63,166 nt of DNA from assembly GCA_944384505.1 (NCBI GenBank), contig CALWTQ010000013.1:1-63166 (forward strand), given 5' to 3'. Of this stretch, positions 63,041-63,166 are shown one piece after another. The DNA comes from an uncultured Mediterraneibacter sp. (GTDB lineage: Bacteria; Bacillota; Clostridia; Lachnospirales; Lachnospiraceae). The translations under genes and the position numbers were made by a program. The stretch's first letter is position 1. Every line of letters begins with the position of its first letter. The notes beneath the pieces are model-generated. The model was not told where the DNA came from and did no database searches. It saw only the letters and a program-made list of their open reading frames with translations.

Positions 63041-63166
63041 CCGAAAACAGAGGCTATTTCTGAGACGTATTCTGCGAGGATGAAGGATAGCTCTGGATTC
63101 CGCTCCAGGGATATAAGTGAAACTAAGAGTTCCAGTGACGGACTAAATACAAGGACTGACGGTGGA
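63034..63166 (-). repeat. Foldback element fragment (copy 3 of 3) at the response regulator start
   Basis: The reverse complement matches the right half of the element at 53450-53540, with the shared blocks CCCTGGAGCG, CGCAGAATACGTC and CTGTTTTCGGACGTTT. The terminal repeat seen in the other two copies is missing, so the end was lost at the junction with the gene. It continues beyond the window. Confidence 0.7.

Overview
The window looks like a chromosome segment of a gut Firmicute, most likely a Lachnospiraceae member (Blautia, Roseburia or Dorea-like). The evidence is the strong AGGAGG ribosome sites, the moderate base composition, the intrinsic terminators and the protein families present. 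No rRNA, tRNA or CRISPR array was seen.

Layout. (1) 1-6400: the right end of a repeated foldback element, a MarR regulator with an MFS drug exporter, a decayed MATE gene, an iron-dependent alcohol dehydrogenase and two adjacent LysR regulators. (2) 6500-31300: a large beta-mannan / gluco-mannan oligosaccharide locus. It holds a GH36 alpha-galactosidase, two overlapping LacI genes, GH130_2, a mannobiose 2-epimerase, GH130_1, a complete Opp-type importer with a lipoprotein binding protein, a pair of acetyl esterases (CE2-like and CE17-like), a phosphohexomutase, GH1, GH113, a fused mannose-6-phosphate isomerase/ROK sugar kinase, a NUDIX hydrolase and GH9. Only the binding protein carries a signal peptide, so the locus appears to import short decorated oligosaccharides, then deacetylate, trim and phosphorolyse them in the cytosol. 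Man-1-P would go through the mutase and isomerase to Fru-6-P, while the kinase half of the fusion takes the free glucose. (3) 31300-33700: a frameshifted Fic gene and a DUF4143 AAA ATPase whose promoter sits between two 38-nt dyads. (4) 33800-44350: a redox island with three aldo/keto reductases, three flavodoxins (two of them lipoproteins), an FMN reductase, a DUF362 lipoprotein, an ArsP-like permease, a MerR regulator with a 19-bp-spacer promoter, a DUF4405 membrane protein and a C39-like peptidase. (5) 44380-46550: two tandem copies of a guanidine-IV (mepA)-like aptamer and a terminator ahead of a MATE exporter, then a cytidylate-kinase-like protein. (6) 46650-50310: a DapA-family aldolase and an NRAMP-fold transporter lacking the usual metal ligands, divergent from their probable LacI regulator, with clear operators. 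(7) 50400-63166: AAA-ATPase/PD-(D/E)XK-type proteins, AraC, PHP phosphatase and GlcG-like genes, an ABC exporter and a two-component system. Several genes here are broken, and repeats and small mobile elements are concentrated.

The least explained structure is a 548-bp element at 53017-53564. It has terminal inverted repeats and a 269-nt imperfect hairpin, and partial copies lie at both ends of the window. The copy at 63034-63166 replaces the start of a response regulator gene. A second, unrelated 163-bp MITE-like element splits an AraC gene at 55867-56029. All family calls rest on reading motifs, not on database searches.
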